Positions 1-8,448 are shown, numbered from the stretch's first letter. The stretch: 64,000 nucleotides of DNA from Streptomyces geranii (GCF_002954775.1 NZ_PJME01000010.1:166223-230222), one strand, 5' to 3'. A program made the numbers and translations. The notes: generated by a model from the sequence alone, not told the origin.

Positions 1-1011
1 GAGCAGGTGTTGGTGCAGGCGGTGGTGGGGTTCGCCGTACGGGGCCAGTTCGGTGGGGTGGGCCGGGAACGTGGGGCGGATCTCGTCGTCGCCGCCCTCT
101 CGGTCCTCCTTGATTCCCCGGAACGCCTGTTCGTCGCCCGCGTAGATCGACGGGACGCCGCCCGTGGTCAGGAGTACCGCCAGGGCGTGGGGGAGGTGCC
201 TCGTGTCGTTCAGTCTGCTCGCCAGTCTCGTCACGTCGTGGTTGCCCACGAAGGTTTGTGGGGTGAAGGTGTCCAGGAGGGCGTTGTGCCTGGTCAGCGC
301 CCAGGCCAGCTCGTGGAGGTTGTGGTCGTTCAGCGCGCTCCAGATCGCCTTCCACAGTTCGTACTGGGTGACCGAGTCCAGGCCGCCCTCCGTCACGAAC
401 CCCGCGTAGTCGCCGTGGATGACCTCACCCGTCAGCCACGCGTCCGGGTGCCGCGCCCGCACCCTCGCCGTCACCGTCCGCCAGAACGCCGGCGGCACCG
501 CGTACGCCGCGTCCAGCCGCCAGCCCGCGATTCCCCGGTCCAGCCAGTGGGTCATGACCTCGGTGACGTAGTCGGCCACCTGTGGCGAGGAATGGTCCAG
601 GGTCACCAGGTGCTGGTGGCCCTCGAAGACCCTCAACGTGCCGTCCGGTTCGTGCGCCGCCAGGTCCTGTAGGGCCGGAAAGCCTCGTCCTACGTGGTTG
701 AAGACGCCGTCCAGGAGAATGCGTACGCCCCTGGCCCGGGCCTCTTCCACCAGGCGGAGCAGGTCCGCCTCCTCGCCCAGGCGGCTGTCGACGCGGAAGT
801 GGTCGACCGTGTCGTAGCCGTGGGTCTCCGACGCGAACACCGGGCCCAGGGCCAGGCCGTTGCAGCCCAGCTCGACCAGGTAGTCCAGCCAGGGGGACAG
901 CCGGGCCAGCCGGGGGATCGGTGGGGCGGCCGGCGGGAGCGCCTCACGTTCCGCGCCCGTGAACGTCAGCGGGTGGAGCTGCCACCAGATGGAGTGTGCC
1001 GACCAGTGCAT
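1..1011 (-). CDS. Alpha-amylase family (GH13) protein, C-terminus cut off by the window edge
   Basis: Only the first 337 codons are present. The protein begins MHWSAHSIWWQLHPLTF and shows the GH13 barrel order: LLDGVFNHVG (region I), GWRLDAAY with the nucleophile Asp, WLTGEVIHG with the acid/base Glu, and FVGNHDVTRL (region IV). It should hydrolyse or rearrange alpha-1,4-glucans. I see no signal peptide at the N-terminus, so it is probably cytoplasmic. The ATG at 1011 is preceded by GGGAG. It lies 55 bp downstream of the MarR gene on the same strand and may be co-transcribed with it. The family is certain; the substrate (maltodextrin, glycogen or trehalose) is not. Confidence 0.9.
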   Translation of the reverse strand, partial: MHWSAHSIWWQLHPLTFTGAEREALPPAAPPIPRLARLSPWLDYLVELGCNGLALGPVFASETHGYDTVDHFRVDSRLGEEADLLRLVEEARARGVRILLDGVFNHVGRGFPALQDLAAHEPDGTLRVFEGHQHLVTLDHSSPQVADYVTEVMTHWLDRGIAGWRLDAAYAVPPAFWRTVTARVRARHPDAWLTGEVIHGDYAGFVTEGGLDSVTQYELWKAIWSALNDHNLHELAWALTRHNALLDTFTPQTFVGNHDVTRLASRLNDTRHLPHALAVLLTTGGVPSIYAGDEQAFRGIKEDREGGDDEIRPTFPAHPTELAPYGEPHHRLHQHLL

Positions 1012-1066
1012 TCCATCTCCCGGAGATTTGGTACGAGATTGCGTATTACCTTGCGGGTGGGCTTCC

Positions 1067-1486
1067 CTAGTTTCCGTCCGCCATGGCGTCCATCAGGCGT
1101 CCCGCCAGCAGTAGTACCTGGCGTTCCGTCTCCGTCAGTTCCGCCATCCTCGTCGCCAGCCACGCGTCCCGTTCCGCCATCTCGGCGCGCAGGGCTTCCC
1201 TGCCCGCCGGAGTGAGGGACAGCACCGACTGGCGGCCGTCGCGTCGGTCTCGGGCGCGGGTGACCAGGCCGTCCGCCTCCAGTTCCGCGAACACCCTGGT
1301 GAGGGATTGGGGTTGTTGGCGTTCTGTCTCCGCCAACTCGCCGGGGGTGGAAGGGCCGTTGCGGTGCAGGGTGCCCAGTACGCCCAGCTTGTTGTTGCTG
1401 AGCGTGCCCGGTGAGCGCACCGCTCGCAGGCGGCGGGCGAGTCGGGTCACGCCCTGGCGGACCTCCGCCGCCGTCGTAGTCTCCAT
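1067..1486 (-). CDS. MarR-family transcriptional regulator
   Basis: A 139-residue protein of normal MarR length. The winged helix lies at about residues 30-100: NNKLGVLGTLHRNGPSTPGE, then the recognition helix around QSLTRVFAELEADGLV, then the wing ARDRRDGRQSVLSLTPAG. MarR proteins bind DNA as dimers and usually repress a divergent neighbour until a small molecule releases them. The divergent gene starting at 1534 encodes a FUSC-type membrane protein, and an imperfect dyad lies in the 47-bp gap, so autoregulation and control of that gene are the obvious inference. The start is the ATG at 1486. Confidence 0.9.
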   Translation of the reverse strand: METTTAAEVRQGVTRLARRLRAVRSPGTLSNNKLGVLGTLHRNGPSTPGELAETERQQPQSLTRVFAELEADGLVTRARDRRDGRQSVLSLTPAGREALRAEMAERDAWLATRMAELTETERQVLLLAGRLMDAMADGN

Positions 1487-1496
1487 GGCCCAGAGT

Positions 1497-1512
1497 GTAC
1501 GCTATCGCTTAC
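1497..1512. promoter_or_regulatory. Candidate MarR operator between the divergent MarR and FUSC genes
   Basis: An imperfect inverted repeat, GTACGC-TATC-GCTTAC (5 of 6 positions pair), sits in the short divergent gap. A direct repeat of ATCCCGG-TAT follows immediately at about 1514-1534. Size and position fit a MarR dimer site. Assignment to this regulator is inference from adjacency. Confidence 0.35.
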
Positions 1513-1533
1513 TATCCCGGTATCATCCCGGGT

Positions 1534-3087
1534 ATGGCGAAGACCGTACCGAAAGAGCTGTGCGACTCGGTGGTCATCATGGCGGCGGTGCTCGCGAGCT
1601 ACGGCTGCGCGCTGCTCCTCGAAGACGCCGCCCATCTCCATGTCGACGTCGTCATCCAGGCCGTGGCATTGGGGTGGACCCTGGCATGGACCCAGCGGGA
1701 CGCCGATCTCGTGGACCGGGGGCTCGGGTTTCTCGTGCTGCCCGCCGTCGCGATGGGTGCCGCCTGGGCGGACCGGCTCATGTCCGACCACACCGTCGCC
1801 GGGGACGCCCTCTTCGCTCTCGCCGTCGCCGGTTCCCTCTGGATCCGGCGCTTCGGGCCGCGCGCCACCCGCGCGGGCACCCTCGCCGCCCTCCCCTTCG
1901 TCGCGACCCTTGTCGTCCAGGGGCCCATCGGCACGGCCGCCGCCCAGCGCGACGGCCACGTCCTGTGGATGGGGCTCGTCGCGCTCATCGCAGCCTGCTG
2001 TGTCCTCGTCGTCCAAGTCGCCGCCGGATACGTCGGGTTGGGCGAGCGGGTGGGGCTCAAGCGGCCGGTCGATCCGGTCGCCGTACCGCCTCCGTCTCTG
2101 TCTCCGCGTTCCGGTGGGGGGAAGGGGTGGGGGCGGCTGCGGGTCAGCACGCGGATGGCGCTGCAGATGGGGGCCGCGCTCGGTGCCGCCTTCCTCGTCG
2201 GGCATCTCGCCTATCCGGACCACTGGACCTGGGCCGTACTGACCGCGTTCATCGTGTGCAGCGGCGCCCGGGGGCGAGGCGACGTGCTGTACAAGGGGGC
2301 CACCCGGACCTTCGGCGCCGCCTTCGGTACCGCCGCCGCGACCGGGATCGTCGGACTGTTCGGGCCGCAGGACCCCTGGGCCGTCGTCCTGCTCTTCGCG
2401 GTCCTCGCCCTCGCCACCTGGCTGCGCCCGCTCAACTACGCCTACTGGGCCGCCTGCGTCACCGCCGCCTTCTCCCTCCTCTACGGGTACTTCGGCCAGG
2501 CCGATCTCGACATCCTCGGGCAGCGGCTGCAGGCCATCGCGGTCGGTGCCGTCGTCGGTGTCGCCGCGTCCTGGCTCGTCGCGCCCGTACGGACCGTCGA
2601 CGTCGTACGCCGCCGGGTCGCCGACGCGCTGGCCGCCCTGGCCGACGTACTGCGCACGCAAGCATCACCTGGTGGCTCGGACCCTGAACTCCCGCGCCAC
2701 CGCGCCCGGTTCGATGTCGCCGTCGGGCTTCTCGACCAGGTCGCCCCGCCGCTGCGTACGCATCGCGCGCTCCTCGGGCGGGTGTGGGCGGGCGAGCCGT
2801 CACCGCATCTCGCGGACGCGGTCGACGCCGTACACGCGTGTGTAGAGCCCGTTCGCGCGCTCGCCCGGGTCGGGGCCGCCGACGCCGAGGCCGTGCTCGC
2901 CAATGTCGCCCTCGTGCGGCGGGCCATCGGACGGCTGCCAGGACCCGCGTACCAGCCGGCAGCGGTGCAGTTGGGGGCCGTCCGGGAGATCGATGCCGCC
3001 CTCGGCCGGATCGCCCAGGTGTTCCCGTCCGCCGCGCACGGCCAGGGCGCCGAGATAGCCGGGCACCGGAGTGAGGGGGAGCAGTGA
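1534..3087 (+). CDS. FUSC-family inner-membrane protein
   Basis: A 517-residue membrane protein with several hydrophobic segments in residues 8-160, a hydrophilic linker near 170-200, a second hydrophobic block (about 210-350, including HWTWAVLTAFIVCSGARGRG) and a helical soluble C-terminal domain. The second block resembles the fusaric-acid-resistance/FUSC family, seen in aromatic-acid or drug efflux components. A GTG at 1495 is in frame, but the ATG at 1534 is preferred because the extra residues would lie in the candidate operator. The 3' end overlaps the convergent PPTase gene by 288 bp. It is probably regulated by the divergent MarR protein. The substrate is unknown. Confidence 0.75.
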   Translation: MAKTVPKELCDSVVIMAAVLASYGCALLLEDAAHLHVDVVIQAVALGWTLAWTQRDADLVDRGLGFLVLPAVAMGAAWADRLMSDHTVAGDALFALAVAGSLWIRRFGPRATRAGTLAALPFVATLVVQGPIGTAAAQRDGHVLWMGLVALIAACCVLVVQVAAGYVGLGERVGLKRPVDPVAVPPPSLSPRSGGGKGWGRLRVSTRMALQMGAALGAAFLVGHLAYPDHWTWAVLTAFIVCSGARGRGDVLYKGATRTFGAAFGTAAATGIVGLFGPQDPWAVVLLFAVLALATWLRPLNYAYWAACVTAAFSLLYGYFGQADLDILGQRLQAIAVGAVVGVAASWLVAPVRTVDVVRRRVADALAALADVLRTQASPGGSDPELPRHRARFDVAVGLLDQVAPPLRTHRALLGRVWAGEPSPHLADAVDAVHACVEPVRALARVGAADAEAVLANVALVRRAIGRLPGPAYQPAAVQLGAVREIDAALGRIAQVFPSAAHGQGAEIAGHRSEGEQ

Positions 3088-3615
3088 CCAGGGGCCGGGC
3101 GGTGCGAAGTCGGCCGGGACCGACAGGCGGCCCTCGCCGCACGCCTTGATCAGGGCCTCTTTCCGGGTCCAGCAGCGGAAGAACGCGTCGCGGTGTTCCT
3201 CGGCGGGGCGCTCCAGGAGACGGCGGCGCTCGGCGGGCGAGAAGAAGCAGCGGATCAGCTCGTACATGGTGTCCGGTACGCGGTCCGCGTACTCGACGGC
3301 TATTCCGACCGGTGCGTCGGCGATCGCGATCAGCGCCAGGCCGCGTGCGTGGGTGAGGTCGAAGTGCACGCGCGGTGCTTTCGCGAGGCGTGGCTCGCCT
3401 TGGACGCCGTACACGAACTCCACGTCCTGCGGCGCGAGTTGGCACGCGCTGCCGAGCAGGGTGCGCAGCGCCCAGCGGCACACGGTGAAGCGGGAGCGGT
3501 CCACCGGGAGGCGCAGGCGGTCCGCCCGTTCCCGTTCCCGGGGCGACAGGACGGTGCGGCAGGCGCGTACGCGGTCGGCGGGCACGACGAGTGGTGCCGC
3601 CCAGACGCCGATCAC
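2800..3615 (-). CDS. 4'-phosphopantetheinyl transferase-like protein with an altered metal site and long tail
   Basis: A 271-residue Sfp-type PPTase, expected to load CoA-derived phosphopantetheine onto carrier proteins such as the ACP at the head of this operon. Seen: a substrate motif FDLTHARG near residue 94 and the signature WTRKEALIKACGEG near 150. The usual G-I-D-x-E metal motif reads GIAVE, so the Mg-binding Asp is Ala. The family normally ends soon after the GYLGALAV-like strand (about residue 195); here some 75 residues continue as antisense of the FUSC gene and look like read-through. The GTG at 3615 overlaps the esterase stop (GTGA), placing it last in the operon. Fold assignment is good; activity is uncertain. 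Confidence 0.75.
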   Translation of the reverse strand: MIGVWAAPLVVPADRVRACRTVLSPRERERADRLRLPVDRSRFTVCRWALRTLLGSACQLAPQDVEFVYGVQGEPRLAKAPRVHFDLTHARGLALIAIADAPVGIAVEYADRVPDTMYELIRCFFSPAERRRLLERPAEEHRDAFFRCWTRKEALIKACGEGRLSVPADFAPPGPWSLLPLTPVPGYLGALAVRGGREHLGDPAEGGIDLPDGPQLHRCRLVRGSWQPSDGPPHEGDIGEHGLGVGGPDPGERANGLYTRVYGVDRVREMR

Positions 3616-4346
3616 TCCGGTCCGCCCCCGCCCGCCACCACGTCGTCGAAGAAGGCCCGCAGATCGGCGGCGGCGCCGCTGAACGGCTCGTGGTTGTTCG
3701 GGTAGTCGTAGTACACGTGCCAGGACAGCGGCTGCTCCCACGAGTTGAGCAGATCGCGGACGGACTCGCCGATCGCCAGCGGGACCACCCAGTCGAACCG
3801 GCCCTGGCCGATCCACACGGGCAGATCGGAGTTGGCCGGTGACCGGGTCTCGGCGAGTGCCAACTCGCCGGTCAGGAAAGGGTCGTAGAGCATCAGGCCG
3901 CCCAGTCGCTCGGGGTGGCGCAGGGCCGTGATCAGGGCCATGGACGCGCCCTGGGAGAAGCCCGCGAGCAGGACACGCTTCGGTCCGGTCAGTGCCGACT
4001 CGGTCGACACCAGCCGGTGCAGGGCCTGTTCGGTGGCGAGGAGGGTGGGCAGGTCGGCGTGTTTGAGGGAGAACACGCGCTGGCGGAACCAGGCGCGCGC
4101 GGGCACGCCCCCCGCCAGTCCGGGTGACTGGCGAGGGGCGCGCGGGAACACATGGCGTACCCGGGAGCCGGGCCGGGTCAGGCCGGTCCGGTGGGCCACC
4201 GGGGCCAGGGTCCCGGAGTCCTGGCCCATGCCGTGCAGCCAGATGACGGTCGCCTCCGGCCTGCCGGGTGGATCGATGACGTCGAATTCGAGTTCCACGT
4301 CGAGTTCCACGTCGAGTTCTTCCTCGGGTTCGTCCTCGGGTTCCAC
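3612..4346 (-). CDS. Alpha/beta-hydrolase, phospholipase/carboxylesterase family
   Basis: A 244-residue hydrolase with VIWLHGMGQD (oxyanion region), nucleophile elbow GFSQGAS (Ser131), Asp185 in GRFDWVVP and His219 in NNHEP, a complete triad of the carboxylesterase/phospholipase type. The N-terminus is unusual: an acidic stretch containing ELDVELDVELE, encoded by a short tandem DNA repeat at about 4276-4345. The GTG start lies one base after the ketosynthase stop, so translation is coupled. In this PKS-like operon it could act as a thioesterase or product-releasing hydrolase, which is an inference from position only. Confidence 0.8.
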   Translation of the reverse strand: MEPEDEPEEELDVELDVELEFDVIDPPGRPEATVIWLHGMGQDSGTLAPVAHRTGLTRPGSRVRHVFPRAPRQSPGLAGGVPARAWFRQRVFSLKHADLPTLLATEQALHRLVSTESALTGPKRVLLAGFSQGASMALITALRHPERLGGLMLYDPFLTGELALAETRSPANSDLPVWIGQGRFDWVVPLAIGESVRDLLNSWEQPLSWHVYYDYPNNHEPFSGAAADLRAFFDDVVAGGGGPE

Positions 4347-4347
4347 G

Positions 4348-5742
4348 TCAGTGCTCTGCTCCCGAAGTCGCCGGTGCGGGGCGGGGGTTGGGCGGTCGGC
4401 GGAAGACCATCGAGGCGTACTGGCCGCCGAAACCGAAGGAGTTCTTCAGTACGGTGTCCACCGGCCGCTCGACCGGGGTGAGCGAGGTCCGCACATCGCA
4501 CTTCGGGTCCGGTTCCGTGCAGGTGACCACCGGCGGGACCACGCCCCGGCACAGGGTGAGTGCCGCGACCGTCGACTCCACCACTCCGGAGGCCGCGGAA
4601 CCGTGCCCCGTAAGGGACTTGACCGCGCAGACGTCGATCTCCCGCATCCGCCTCCCGAAGACCCGGTGCAGCGCGCGGGCCTCCGTGATGTCGTTCAGAC
4701 GGGTCGACGTACCGTGCGCGTTGACGGTGTCGATGTCGTCCGGCGCGACACCCGCGTGCGCGAGCGCGCCCCGGACCACCCGCTCGACGGTGTCGATGCG
4801 CGGCGCGGTCACATGGCTGATGTCCACCGCGAGGCCCCAGCCGTCGATGACGGCGTGCACCGTGTCCACCCCGCGCCGCCGCGCGTGCTCCGCCGTCTCC
4901 AGGACGAGCGCCGCAGACGACTCGTTGATCACCATCCCGGAACGCCGGCTGTCGAACGGCATCGAGGCCTGCTCCGCCGCGCCCTTCCAGCGCGACAGCG
5001 CCATCAACTGCCCGTACTGGGACAGGACATAGTGCGTGTTGCGGGACACGCTCGCCGCGACCACCGCCAGCCCGATCCGGCCGGTACGCAGCAGCCGGGC
5101 CGCCTCCGCGATCGCGCGCAGCCCGCCCGCGCAGGTCGCCTCCAGGCCCATGGTGACCAGCGGGGTGCCGAGGCGCCGTGCGACGGCGTTCGGGAACGTC
5201 GTCGCCTCGGCGGCGTCGGCGGAAGACGCGGAGTCCGAGGCGGATCGTCCTGTGCGTGCCGCCTGTTCGACCCGCTCGGCCCGTTCGGCGCGCAGGCGTC
5301 GCAGGGTGGCCGCGCGGTCGTCGCCCAGTTCCTTGTAGCGGGCCGCGACCGTCTCCATGTACGCGACGTACTCCTCGGGAAAGGTGCCGCTCGGCCCCGG
5401 CGACACCCGGGACCACAGCAGACCGGCCGGGCGGTCCAGCGGACCCTCGACCCGGGCGTCGCGCAGCGCCTCGTCGACGGTCGCGTGCAGCAGCATGTCC
5501 GTCCAGGAACGGCCGGGTGCGCCCGCCCGGTCCTCGACCGACTTCTTGATGTCATCGGGGATGATCCCGGCGACCCAGCCGCACGGCAGCTGCGACAGAT
5601 CCATCCGCCGCTCGTACGACAGCCCGGACCGCCCGGTCAGATTGGCCTCCCAGAAGGACTCCACCGAGCCCGCGTTGGGGGTCACGACCCCCATCCCCGT
5701 GATCACCACATCGGCGCCGTGCCCGTGCTTCTCGTTCGTCAC
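4348..5742 (-). CDS. Beta-ketoacyl synthase (KS, catalytic subunit type)
   Basis: A 464-residue KAS-II-like condensing enzyme that elongates acyl chains on ACP. The active site is intact: Cys204 in LEATCAGG, His343 in NAHGTST, and Lys375/His380 in KSLTGHGSAASG. The start is GVVITG-like (VVITGMGVVTPN), as in FabF and type II PKS KS-alpha. Odd: a charged, helical insert of roughly 50 residues (about 130-180, with repeated RAERAERVEQ-like sequence) is not part of the usual fold. The GTG at 5742 overlaps the stop of the preceding KS-like gene (GTGA), so the two are probably made in equal amounts and form a heterodimer. Confidence 0.9.
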   Translation of the reverse strand: MTNEKHGHGADVVITGMGVVTPNAGSVESFWEANLTGRSGLSYERRMDLSQLPCGWVAGIIPDDIKKSVEDRAGAPGRSWTDMLLHATVDEALRDARVEGPLDRPAGLLWSRVSPGPSGTFPEEYVAYMETVAARYKELGDDRAATLRRLRAERAERVEQAARTGRSASDSASSADAAEATTFPNAVARRLGTPLVTMGLEATCAGGLRAIAEAARLLRTGRIGLAVVAASVSRNTHYVLSQYGQLMALSRWKGAAEQASMPFDSRRSGMVINESSAALVLETAEHARRRGVDTVHAVIDGWGLAVDISHVTAPRIDTVERVVRGALAHAGVAPDDIDTVNAHGTSTRLNDITEARALHRVFGRRMREIDVCAVKSLTGHGSAASGVVESTVAALTLCRGVVPPVVTCTEPDPKCDVRTSLTPVERPVDTVLKNSFGFGGQYASMVFRRPPNPRPAPATSGAEH

Positions 5743-7013
5743 TGGCTCCCCCTGGTGAGCATCGCCGCTCCCCCCGTCGTCGAGCGGGGGGTCGGGCCGA
5801 ACGTGGTCACGAGCGCGCTGCCGGTCCTGGCGACGGGGCGTGCCGCGCCGTGGACGAAGTCCAGCTCGCCGAGCGCGGGGTCGGGCTTGCGCAACAGGCC
5901 CACGGGCGGGACGAGTTCGCGGTCCAGGGCCTCGATCGCCAGCACGACGTCGATCAGACCGGCGCACTCGAAGGTGTTGCCGATGGTCCCCTTGCTCGAC
6001 GTGACGGGCACGCCCGCCGCGAACCGGCCGACCGTACGGCACTCGTCCAGGTCCGACGCCACCGAACCCGAGCCGTGCGCCCACCACAGGTCCGGCCGCC
6101 GCCCGGCCTCCTCCAGTACGGCGGAGACCGCCCCGTCGAGCGCGCTCGTACGGTCGGCCGCGCACAGGGTCTCGCAGGCCGCCACCTCCGCGACGACCCG
6201 CGCGCCCCGCGCCCGCGCGACCTCTGCGCGCTCCACCATCAGGGCCGCCGCGCCCTCGCCGAGCAGGATGCCGGCCCGGTCGAGGTCGAAGGGTCCGGCG
6301 CCGGAGCCCGCGTTCGTGCCGATGGCCTCCTCGCTGTCCAGGGCCGCCAACACGATGGCGGAGAGCGGCGGTTGGACCCCGACGACCAGGACCCGGTCCA
6401 GCTCGCCGGCCCGCAGCAGTCGCATCGCCGCCGCCAGCGTGCCGAGGCCGCTCGCGCCCGACTCCCCGTACATCGCGAGGTTGGAGCCCAGGAAGCCCGC
6501 CGCCATGCAGACGAACTGGCCTATCTGGGAAGGGATTCCGCGCAGATAGGTGTAGTCGGGCACCTCGTCGTACAGCAGCTTCGCCAGTGGCCTCGGGTCG
6601 GTCTCGGCCTTGACCGCCAACTTGGGGATGACCTCGGTGAGTTCGTCGCCGCCGCCCATGCCCGTCGCGACGACTGTGCCGCAGCGGATCGCCTCCTCGT
6701 GGTTCTCCGCCCCGCCCGCCTCCGCGAGCGCGAGCCGGGCGGCGGCCACCGCGGCGTGGGCGGTGGCACTGGCGTACTTCTGGTTGTTGGCCCAGGTGTC
6801 GCCCTCGGGCCAGGGGATACCGGGCAGGCCCATGTCGGCCAGTGGCCAGGGCAGCCAGGCGTGCTCGGGCCGGTCGGCGAACAGGGTGGTGCCGGACAGC
6901 ATGGCGTCGAGGACGGGACCGGGGCCTGTACCGGCGGCGGTGATCACTCCCGTGCCGGTGATGACGATGCCGCTCGTGTCCTTCGTGCGCGTCGCGCCCT
7001 TGGTGCCGCTCAT
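5739..7013 (-). CDS. KS-beta / chain-length-factor-like protein (inactive ketosynthase homologue)
   Basis: A 424-residue ketosynthase homologue (IVITGTGVITAAG at the start). At the nucleophile position the sequence reads YGESGASG, giving Ser185 instead of Cys. The first His is kept (WAHGSGS, His313), but the second catalytic His is Asn346 in SSKGTIGNTFECAG. Condensation is therefore unlikely, and the role should be that of a chain-length factor partnering the following KS. Classical aromatic PKS chain-length factors have Gln at the Cys position, so Ser marks a different branch. The ATG at 7013 overlaps the upstream SDR stop (ATGA). Confidence 0.85.
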   Translation of the reverse strand: MSGTKGATRTKDTSGIVITGTGVITAAGTGPGPVLDAMLSGTTLFADRPEHAWLPWPLADMGLPGIPWPEGDTWANNQKYASATAHAAVAAARLALAEAGGAENHEEAIRCGTVVATGMGGGDELTEVIPKLAVKAETDPRPLAKLLYDEVPDYTYLRGIPSQIGQFVCMAAGFLGSNLAMYGESGASGLGTLAAAMRLLRAGELDRVLVVGVQPPLSAIVLAALDSEEAIGTNAGSGAGPFDLDRAGILLGEGAAALMVERAEVARARGARVVAEVAACETLCAADRTSALDGAVSAVLEEAGRRPDLWWAHGSGSVASDLDECRTVGRFAAGVPVTSSKGTIGNTFECAGLIDVVLAIEALDRELVPPVGLLRKPDPALGELDFVHGAARPVARTGSALVTTFGPTPRSTTGGAAMLTRGSQ

Positions 7014-7879
7014 GAGGGCACCGGGCCGGGCTGTTGCTCCTGCTGTCCTTGCTGCCCTTGCTGTTGCTGTCCCGCCCGGGGGTCGCGGCGGGCGCCGAGG
7101 TTGCCCCACAGCTGGTAGCCGCCGTCCACGGTGATCGTCTGGCCGGCAATCCAGCTGGCCTCGTCGAGGCAGAGCATGGCGACCACGTCGGCACTGTTCT
7201 CCGGGGTGGTCATCAGCCCGTCCCGCCAGGGCGTGACGGCCATCTCGTGCAGGACACCGCCCGCGAAGTCGGGCCGTACGTTGAACACGTCGGTCTGCAC
7301 GAGGCCGGGGCGTACGCAGTTGGCGACGATGCCGTACGGGGCCAGCTCGTACGAGAGGTAGTTGGTGAGGTTCTCCAGGGCGGCCTTGGCGGCGCCGAAG
7401 AGGCCGGCGCGCGGCACGATCCGCTGGGTCGTGGAGTTGGTGATGGTGATGAAACGGGCGCCAGGGCGGTCCCGCATCAGGGGGATCGCGTGCTTGGCCA
7501 GCAGCCAGGTGGCGCGGGCGTTGGTGTCCTGGACGAACTGCCACTGCTCCGGGGTCGCGTCCTCCAGGGCGATGAACTTCGTGGCCGCCGCGTTCTGCAC
7601 GAGGATGTTGAGGTCGCCGTGGACCGACCCGACCTCCTCCAGGAGCCGGGCCACGGCGGCCGTTTCGCCGAGGTCCGCCTGGTGCAGGGTGACCTTCGTG
7701 CCCAGTTCCTCCAGCTCGGCCGCGAGCCTGCGCGCCGGGCCGGCCCGGTCGACGTAGTTGACGGCCAGCGTGCAGCCCCAGGCGGCCAGTTTGCGGCTGA
7801 TACCCGCGCCGATGCCCCGGGAGCCGCCGGTGACCAGCGCCACCCGGCCCTTCAGCGGACGGCATTCCTCGAAACTCAC
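7010..7879 (-). CDS. SDR-family protein lacking the catalytic tyrosine
   Basis: A 289-residue short-chain dehydrogenase/reductase. The Rossmann motif ALVTGGSRGIGAGIS is normal and binds NAD(P). The catalytic set is altered: Ser149 is present in ITNSTTQ, but the Y-x-x-x-K motif reads FGAAK (Phe161, Lys165), and the NNAG motif reads QNAAA. The C-terminus carries a Gln-rich tail (QQQQGQQGQQEQQ) after the usual WGNLG end. A reductase without Tyr may be slow, use another residue, or have a non-catalytic role such as an enoyl-reductase-like partner. The GTG at 7879 overlaps the dehydratase stop, placing it mid-operon between dehydratase and KS-beta. Confidence 0.85.
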   Translation of the reverse strand: MSFEECRPLKGRVALVTGGSRGIGAGISRKLAAWGCTLAVNYVDRAGPARRLAAELEELGTKVTLHQADLGETAAVARLLEEVGSVHGDLNILVQNAAATKFIALEDATPEQWQFVQDTNARATWLLAKHAIPLMRDRPGARFITITNSTTQRIVPRAGLFGAAKAALENLTNYLSYELAPYGIVANCVRPGLVQTDVFNVRPDFAGGVLHEMAVTPWRDGLMTTPENSADVVAMLCLDEASWIAGQTITVDGGYQLWGNLGARRDPRAGQQQQGQQGQQEQQPGPVPS

Positions 7880-8448
7880 GAAGAGACCCCCTTCTGACGC
7901 TGCCCGGCCTTCGCCCTGGTGCGTTCCTCGACTCGTGTGTCACGCCACGAACGCCGCATGAACACGACGCTCAGCCGTCCTATCGCGTACACCCGGTCAT
8001 CTTCCGTATGCACGCGACGCACCGTTCTCACGAGACCGCACCGGTCGTCGATCAATTCGCTGTGCTCGGTCTCGGTGGTGAACCAGAACGGTGTGTCCGG
8101 ATACAGCGGCCGTACGTAGTCCCAATTCATGGAGCGCAGACCGAGGACCGCGCCCGCGCTGCCGTGCCGCACGACCCAGCCCGAGGTGATTGCGTGGATG
8201 AATCCGCCGGGAATGATGCGCTGGCGCCGGTCGACCGACTCGGCGAAGGCGCCACTGTCGTGGATCGGGTGCTTTTCGCCGAGCAGGTTCAGCAATTGGT
8301 CGAGCAGTTCGCTGCTGAAGACGACCGGGCCGTAGCTGCGTGCGGAGGCCTCTTTCAGGTCCTCCCAGTACAGGAGACGCCGAGTGGCGGGCGGTGCGTT
8401 GCCGGCGGCCTCGGATGCTGTTTCCGTCATTTCTCCCCGCTTCCTCAT
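7876..8448 (-). CDS. MaoC-like (hotdog-fold) dehydratase
   Basis: A 190-residue hotdog-fold protein. IIPGGFIHAITSGWVVRHG resembles the MaoC/FabZ active-site helix, and HPIHDSGAFAES upstream resembles the loop that carries the catalytic Asp and His in (R)-specific enoyl hydratases. In the operon it would dehydrate beta-hydroxyacyl-ACP produced by the ketoreductase. The ATG at 8448 overlaps the preceding SDR stop by ATGA; a second ATG at 8430 (MTETAS) follows a purine-rich stretch and is a possible alternative start. Confidence 0.75.
   Translation of the reverse strand: MRKRGEMTETASEAAGNAPPATRRLLYWEDLKEASARSYGPVVFSSELLDQLLNLLGEKHPIHDSGAFAESVDRRQRIIPGGFIHAITSGWVVRHGSAGAVLGLRSMNWDYVRPLYPDTPFWFTTETEHSELIDDRCGLVRTVRRVHTEDDRVYAIGRLSVVFMRRSWRDTRVEERTRAKAGQRQKGVSS

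Noticed and set aside
4348..7194. A single 948-codon frame that would fuse the KS with upstream sequence
   Set aside because: Only the part from 5742 onward reads as ketosynthase. The upstream part is the out-of-phase shadow of KS-beta, and the GTGA overlap marks the true start.
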